A stretch of 64,000 nucleotides of DNA from Chrysemys picta bellii. Taxonomy: Eukaryota; Chordata; Testudines; Emydidae. The translations under genes and the position numbers were made by a program. The notes beneath the pieces were generated by a model, which was given only the letters and a program-made list of their open reading frames with translations, was not told the DNA's origin and did no database searches. Position 1 is the stretch's first letter, and each line of letters begins with the position of its first letter. The stretch covers positions 75,969,302 to 76,033,301 of the forward strand of contig NC_088799.1 of NCBI RefSeq assembly GCF_011386835.1, given 5' to 3'. Below, piece by piece: positions 57,652-64,000 of the stretch.

Positions 57652-59592
57652 TCTTATTGTGCTAATAGGGATTCTTTATCATTTCACTTCAAGGACTATC
57701 TGGAGAAAATAGTCTCCTCCCACTGTTCAGGACAAGAAGGCTACATGCTCTCTTTTTATGAGAAAAAACAGTCATCTGGTTTAACAAGGAGGATGACATA
57801 CTATATGAAGGTAAAATTTAACAGAAACAAAACCACAGGCAAAGATGTTCACTATAAAAATTGCTCTTCAGTAATATCTTTCTGTCTAGGTACTTATATG
57901 GCCCACATCATCATAGTATCTGAGTGTCTTACAAACAACAATGAATTTCTTCTCACATCATTCCCATTTTACCGTGAACTTAAAAAAAAAATTGGTTCTT
58001 TAATACACGAACATTTTCGAGATTGACTTCTGGTCCCAATTTGAGATGGTAACAATTTTCAAACTCTTGCAAATCTTTGCGGGATAGGAAAATGATTTCC
58101 CGCATGTCTCTATTAAGGAACTGGCTCTCTGTAAATAGTCCTAAAGTTATCACTGTTATGTGACTTAATTAGGTGAATCAGCTGTCAAATATTTTCGAAG
58201 TTTCTGATATGATTGTACTATAGCTGAGCACTAAAGTTAGCGTGTCACTCCTTGCATCAAGCAATGGAGCATTAGTATAAAATATAACCCATTTGAAGAC
58301 TTTATCCCAGAGTGCACAGAAAGTGCTGAAAGATCTAGGGTTGGTATTCTTCATGAGCAAAGCTGACACAAGTTGAGCTGAAGACAAGAACAATTTATGA
58401 GCCTCTCAACTACTGTTGTATGCATAATCTTTTTATTTAAAGATATGTCTGTTCTGAAACTCTCCTGGAATGGCATGAAGATGGAAATTTTTACTTGATC
58501 CCGTACTCTGCCTCCAGGGTCACCACAGCAGAATAATTATAGTATTCTCTATTCCACTGCAAGAGAGCTACCATTAACAAAAACTTTGAAGCAGTGTACC
58601 AAACATATGATATGCTTGGTCCATCGTGGGGCTTAGCGTAACAGAGTATGCATTATTGCCCAGGCCCACCTGCTGATTAGCAACATCCCAGTGAAAATAA
58701 AAGCTACCATGGCCACAGATTCATATGAATGACCTGAAGACACCCAGACAGACAAACTGGGCAAGAGCTTTTATTCTGATGATTGAGAAGCCCCTCCATC
58801 AAAACAGAATGAAAAAATCCACATCCAACATTGATCATTCACTCAGAAACTAAAATTCAGGACTAGAGATCTGGACATGAAATCTGACACCTTTTCTGAA
58901 TGGCAGAAATGGGAGGATGATTATTACATTAAAATGCAGGCTTTGACAATGCTTAATGAGATGTAGAAAACTCTAAGAAACAGTAAAAGTGAGCTTGAAG
59001 GAGCCCTGTGTCAGGTATAATTCACACAATGTCAGTCTTGTCACTGCACAGTAGTGTTTTAATTGACTAATGATCCTAATCACATATTGTGTGGTCATAG
59101 GAATGAGATAAGAGTCAATTGAACCCAACATGACCTAATTTTCAGATGGCTTTATCACAGAAACCTACCTCCACACAATTTAACTTATCATTTTGTAGCA
59201 ACTGTCTGGTGGAATTATTATAATGACTGTTACAGTATCATAAGAAAGTATTGTGTTGTGAAAATCCCAATATACTAACTCATGCAATTCAATTTATTCT
59301 GATTTTAAATTGGGATCACTGTGCCAGAATACACCAAAAAACCCAGGTGCATCAGTTAATTAATTCATTACATGAAACTCATTCGCTCTGCTCTTCATTA
59401 AGGAAAGAAAAAACACTAATATGGCCCATCTCTATGTACATTGCTAAAAGCAAATTATGCCCTGTTTTACACTCTGTGTAAGTTTAAAGAATCTGACCTT
59501 TAGTGTTTTGTAAACATCAAACCATTCCCATTAATAAGACTAATAGTATATACTATTTTTCAGCATTTCCATGAGCATTATTAGGCCACTTA
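57652..59592. other. CNKSR2 intron, no recognised element
   Basis: AT-rich. The preceding CNKSR2 exon (SAM domain end, GHQELILEAV) was looked for and not found. Confidence 0.5.
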
Positions 59593-59887
59593 GGCCATGT
59601 CTATACTTATGGCTAGATCGGCACTGCTGTGATCAATGCAGTGGTGTTGATTTAGTGGGTCTGGTGAAGACCCCCTATGTTGATGGCAGAGTGCTCTCCC
59701 ATTGAGTCCTGTACTCCAGTTCCCCGAGAAAAGTAAGGGAAGTCGGCAGGAGAGCATCTCCCATAGACACAGGGAGATTTAGACACCGCTGTAAGTCAAC
59801 CTACATTACGTTGACTTCAGTTTTGTTACCTACGTAATTGAAGTAGCGTAACTGAGGTCAACTTTCAGCTGTAGTGTAGACCAGCCC
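59593..59887. mobile_element. Harbinger-like MITE
   Basis: Termini GGCCATGTCTATACTTATGG and, inverted, GGGCTGGTCTACACTACAGC. Flanks are TTA and TGA (2 of 3). The interior has 'gttgacttcag...ctgaggtcaac' symmetry. Same group as 44286-44576. Confidence 0.7.
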
Positions 59888-60189
59888 TGAGATATATCTT
59901 GATTCTAAAATCTGAAGTATCCCTCCCGCCTTTCTTTCTTTAAATTAAAAAAATATCAATTTCAACTACAAGTCAAATAATTTTATGCTATTGCTGCAAA
60001 GACTAAAAACGGGAGCTGAAAGATCACAGGTTAAAAACCTCTGGACCAAAATTTGTTCAGTTACAGTAATCAATCCCATTCATGTCAGTGACGTTACATT
60101 GATATAAGAGAGCAGAACGTGATCCTGTTTCAAGAACTATGCCAGCACACCATTGATAATTATCAGCAAAGATCATGATATAAGGAAGT

Positions 60190-60885
60190 AAAAGCTACAC
60201 AATCCATTCTGGCATGTGCTCCATAGTGGAAAGGAAAGAAGGAAAAGTAATTGCATCAAGATGAGCATTGATGCTGCAGCTGTGATCTGCATCAAAAACA
60301 GCCATCAGTACCAAACACAGTATCTGTTCCAACAAGCCCCTCAGTACTGAGGAAGCCAAAGTCAGCTCTTCATCCTGAGTTTTAAGTGGTGAATACTCTG
60401 CAACCAGCCAAGGCAGTGCTGAGAACACAAAATAAATCACCACAACTCCTGAATTGAAGGGAGAGTCAGGAACAGAGAGTCAGAGCAAATCTGATACTGC
60501 CTAATACACCAGTGGAGTGGAAACAGTCAGTGCTAACACTGCTCTCATTTGGACTGGAAATACCAGATAGATGATACGGTGTCTCTTATTCCTGTCTCGG
60601 TACCAGAGAGCAGTTAAATGACCCATCTCTATCCTGCATACTGAAGGACTCCTGGTGCTAGGCTGCACTTCTGTTACAGGAGGAGAAAGAAGAATCTCTC
60701 CAAGCTTTGGAGTGACCTCAATCTGTTTTGAGTCCTTTTCCTTGGAAGACCACAGAGAAGAAAATATCTCTTTTGCTCCTCAGAGGGACATCAGAGTCTG
60801 GCTATGGAACAGACTCAACCAGCATCAAAGTTCTGAGGGACTGGACCTATAGTGGGGAGAGGCAAGCAATTTTTTTAAACCCTAG
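60190..60885 (+). pseudogene. Probable DIRS-like ORF1 remnant (Ser/Pro-rich part)
   Basis: A plus-strand frame has VPTSPSVLRKPKSALHPEF, then NTLQPAKAVLRTQNKSPQ, resembling the linker of vertebrate DIRS ORF1. Stops are frequent. The call is tentative and rests partly on the terminal-like sequence at 62477-62815 beyond two nested hATs. Confidence 0.35.
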
Positions 60886-60889
60886 TGAG

Positions 60890-61186
60890 CAGTGGCGGCT
60901 CTATGTTTTTTGCCGCCCCAAGCACAGCAGGCAGGCGGCTTTCGGCGGCGTGCCTGCAGGCGGTCCGCTGGTCACGCGGATTCGGCAGCATGCCTGCAGG
61001 AGGTCCACCGGTGCTGCACCATTGGCATATCCATCGCCGAATTGCCGCTGAAACCGCGGGACCGGCGGACCTCCCATAGACATGCCACCGAAAGCCGCCT
61101 GCCTGCCGCCCTCACAGTGCAGGCCGCCCCTGCAGCTTGTCGCCCCAGGCACGCGCTTGCTGCACTGCTGCCTGGAGCCGCCCCTG
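60890..61186. mobile_element. Non-autonomous hAT, GC-rich 'caggggcggctc' family
   Basis: Termini CAGTGGCGGCTCTATG and (inverted) CAGGGGCGGCTCCAGG. Flanks CTAGTGAG (60882-60889) and CTTGTGAG (61187-61194) match at 7 of 8. The interior has TGCCGCCCCAAGCAC and GGAGGTCCACCGGTG. Third copy of this family in the window. Confidence 0.87.
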
Positions 61187-61207
61187 CTTGTGAGGACATC
61201 ACAGCAG

Positions 61208-62468
61208 CAGTGGTGGATTTATAGTTAGTGGTGCCCTGTGCTCAGCTTCATTTTTTGGGGGGGGCCCCCGCTCAGTACCCAGCCAAGAAAAAGAACATTC
61301 TCTCTTATCTCCCCCATCCCTGTTTTTCATTCTTTTTTTCTTCATCCTCCTCCTATATTATAAGTAATAGGAAGTAAATGAAAATAAAGTGAGGTACCTT
61401 GATTGTTTTTGTAGTCTAACTTTTTTATCACAGACCACTTGAAAATTGCTAAGGGTCTCGACAGAACACTTAATGATCTTTCCAAATATTGTTTGTACCA
61501 TTAGCTAACCATTGTAAATTGCTTCGGATAAGAGTGCTTTATAAAAAAAAACCCTAAAAGAACATTGGAGTGCAGGGTCTGGCCAGGAGTTAGGGTGAGG
61601 GAGGGGGCTCAGGGCTGGGACAGAGGGTGGGGGTGTGGAGAACTTACCTGGGGCAGCTTCTGTTTGGTGCAAGGGGTGCAGGTGAGATGGGTGGGGTGCA
61701 GGAGCTCCTGTTTGGTGCTCAGGGTGGGGGTGGGGATGGGGGAGTGCAGGAATCAGGGCAGGGGGTGTGGGTGGGGCAGGAGTGAGGGCGGGGGGTTGAG
61801 GGGAGAAGCTCAGGGTCGGGGGCTGGGGTGTGTGTGTGTGTGTGTGTGTGTCTGTAGGGGGCAGGGCGTGCTGGTGCTCAGGGGCCTTGGTGCTGGGGCA
61901 ATCCCAGTCGCTGGGTCACCTTACCTGGCTGGCTGGTGGACGCGTCCCTGCTCCGCCACTGCTCCTGTTCGCTGCCATAGGGAGCTGTGGTGGCAGCAGC
62001 ACATGACAGCTGAGACCCCCTGGCCTGCAGCTCCCTTCCCCTGGCCTTTTTCCAGGGGTTGCCAGCAGCAGTGCACACCAGGGACTGCACCTGCACTGCC
62101 CAGTATCAAGAGGAGCAGGGCAGCAGAACAGGCGCAGACGACACCCCACCAGGGGAGCGCTCACACCTCCCCCACAGCGCACCCCCAGCCAGCCCCTCAC
62201 CTGCCTGCCTCACCTGGCTGCCTGCTGTGGCTGCAGCAGGAGCCCCACTTACTGACTGGGAGAGCACACCGCACGCTGTGTCTCCAGCACGGCTCTTAAA
62301 CGGCTCCCTCCCTGCTTTCCCCCACAGCTTCTGCCCCCATAGTGGTGGTGTCCCTCTCCACTCCACAGGAGGTGCTGGACGGTGCTGGGCTGCCTGGCCT
62401 GGGGGCCCCCTGTAGTTGAGGGGGTCCTGTGCCAGGGCACTGTGTATTTCATTGTAAATCCACCTCTG
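61208..62468. mobile_element. Long non-autonomous hAT (1.26 kb), perfect 8-bp duplication
   Basis: Termini CAGTGGTGGATTTATAG and (inverted) CAGAGGTGGATTTACAATG. CACAGCAG flanks both sides (61200-61207 and 62469-62476). The interior is GC-rich with a (GT)12 run; its 244-codon frame at 61565-62299 is low-complexity Gly/Arg/Ala/Pro and is not a gene. Confidence 0.9.
61828..61851. repeat. (GT)n microsatellite inside hAT
   Basis: About 12 uninterrupted GT units. Confidence 0.95.
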
Positions 62469-62476
62469 CACAGCAG

Positions 62477-62815
62477 GCTAACTCCTGTTGAACTAAATTA
62501 CTACTAAATAACTAACTAAACACCCCAAGTACTACTACAACTAGCCAGCTCTATACACGAGTTCACAACAGAGCACTATGACAGTAAAGTGTGAGGTAAG
62601 ACACCACACAGAATGCTCCAACTCAAGCCATGGTCGGTGACAAGGAACGGAGGCAGTCAGAATGGCACCACACTTAAAATAGCTATGGCAGGGGCTATGA
62701 GGGCCACAGGTCATGTGGTCCACCCTGACGGGTACTGCTAAACAAAAGTTCTCTGGCTTCGATGTACTGGACATGCAATTGCCAGAGTAAGTCTGCAACC
62801 TTTCGAAGAAGAACC
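62477..62815 (+). mobile_element. Probable DIRS-like terminal region
   Basis: CTAAATAACTAACTAAACAC, CATGGTCGGTGACAAGGAAC and the end TTTCGAAGAAGAACCAT resemble the sense-strand 3' region of turtle DIRS elements (compare the reverse of 35460-35690: TCTGCGGTAGAGAAGGAACT and GAAGAAGAAG). Tentative. Confidence 0.35.
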
Positions 62816-64000
62816 ATCAACTCATTTCACAGAGGCCATATAACAGACAACATATGGTAAACTTCTGTGGGGTGGAGAGTTAAGGAGTTGAATAAGTGAC
62901 CAAAAAGTGAAATATTCTATATACTATTACCAAGTATATTCTTTTTTAAACTACATTTTCAATTAGTAGTAGAATAGTTATTTTTGATATAATGGGAAAG
63001 AGATCAGCTCTATTTATTTTTGCTCCAGACATCAAGTTCTGTATCCTCTTAGTTAAATGGACTCATTTTTTTCTATTATGTGATATGGACACATATGGCT
63101 GAATCAATATTCCATTTGCTGGAGCCGTTCAATACAGTGACTTTCACTCTCTGTGTACTCCAGTTGTGAGCCTTTGATTGCTGACAAGCCACTGGTTTAT
63201 TAAACTACCAATAACTGAATTCACTAATGATGGAATTTAGGGATGCTAGTATACTGATAACCAAATTCAGGAGGGAGGAAAGGGGAGATTAAAAAGTGTG
63301 CATTGTTAACTAAATAAAGCTCCCACATTAACTATATTGTAACGAGGTGTCTGGCTATCTCCCATGAGTGACCAAAAGAATACCACTAGTGCCTAGGAAA
63401 TTACTGTTTACATTAGATGGGGATCTAAATAATTTAAAGTCTGATCTAAAGTCTATTGAAATTAATAATAAGAGTCCCATCTACTTAAATGGGCTTTGAA
63501 TCAGGCCCTAAGTGTTTTAACTTTAACATAAAAAAATTGTTCCGCATAGATAAATTAATGAGGTACTTGGTATCTAACAATATTTTATTGTAGTCTAACA
63601 ATACATAGTATAGCAACTAACAAAATATATAGTGGACTCTGATAAAAGCCACAAAAGTCCTCATTTATTTATTTTTTAAAAGTAATCTGCAGTACAGACT
63701 GAGATGTTCTAGAACCTGGACATTCTGGCAAAAGATAATGTTTTTTTTATTATGTAATGTGCTCGCTAACTCCACATTTGTAAATCTGCACTGTAGTACA
63801 TAGCACAAATTATATTAAATTTGAGCACTTCAGAATTTAGAACCACTCCTATATAAGTGGGATTGCTTCACTGATCCATTTTCTTTCTCTGCTCTGCACA
63901 AGGTTGGAGATTTAACTTTTATACTTTATTGAATGCAGCACTGAACTTTTAAGTGTCATGACTAGGGCCACCAGTTTCCAGGCAAATTCACTGTAATGAA
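62816..64000. other. CNKSR2 intron with one old palindromic repeat
   Basis: 63430-63510: TCTGATCTAAAGTCTATTGA / ACTTAAATGGGCTTTGAATC are diverged inverse arms of an old palindromic repeat. The rest is AT-rich and unassigned up to the window end. Confidence 0.45.

Noticed and set aside
61565..62299. 244-codon open frame, the longest in the window
   Set aside because: It lies wholly inside a hAT with a perfect 8-bp duplication, is Gly/Arg/Ala/Pro low complexity, spans a (GT)12 run, and has equally long frames on the other strand.

Overview
This window is vertebrate nuclear DNA and almost certainly comes from a turtle. It is AT-rich with low gene density. It carries chicken-repeat-1 (CR1) LINEs, tortoise-type tRNA-derived SINEs with CR1-like tails, DIRS-like tyrosine-recombinase retrotransposons, Penelope-like 3' tails, and many hAT and Harbinger-like non-autonomous DNA transposons. 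There are no prokaryotic genes, operons or CRISPR arrays.

The only host gene I can support is CNKSR2 (connector enhancer of kinase suppressor of Ras 2), on the minus strand. Three consecutive coding exons are present: 50993-51195 (67 codons plus 2 bases), 49473-49560 (1 base plus 29 codons) and the micro-exon 31407-31448 (14 codons). Each has consensus splice sites, and together they read through in frame as about residues 77-187, the start of the CRIC domain just after the SAM domain. The introns between them are 1,432 bp and 18,024 bp. The window also holds at least 12.8 kb of the upstream intron and at least 31.4 kb of the downstream intron. Neither neighbouring coding exon was found.

Layout from left to right: CR1 fragments, SINEs and Penelope-like tails (1-4300); a DIRS ORF1 remnant broken by a Penelope-like tail (4600-5800); a Harbinger-like MITE with a hAT nested inside it (7918-8493); a DIRS-like element with inverted termini (9300-12243); a Ty3/Gypsy pol remnant with a nested hAT (13431-15200); a mariner-type MITE and a long-armed fold-back hAT (18122-20133); an endogenous retrovirus-like remnant (one LTR plus gag) interrupted by a 1.65 kb hAT (about 21960-25588); a near full-length degraded CR1 (27600-31242) ending 164 bp from the micro-exon; a second DIRS-like element (35229-38480); scattered MITEs and a snap-back Penelope-like tail (43.5-48 kb); the two larger CNKSR2 exons (49.5-51.2 kb); another CR1, a second Penelope-like family and an unexplained perfect inverted repeat flanked by a direct repeat (51.5-55.8 kb); and a cluster of hATs inserted in a probable DIRS remnant (60.2-62.8 kb).

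Many insertions are supported by target-site duplications read directly: 8 bp for hATs, TTA/TAA for Harbinger-like MITEs, TA for the mariner-type MITE, and 9-13 bp for Penelope-like tails. The transposon proteins are pseudogenes, although one tyrosine recombinase keeps its H-x-x-R and Tyr residues. Superfamily names rest on motif recognition and target-site length, not on database searches.
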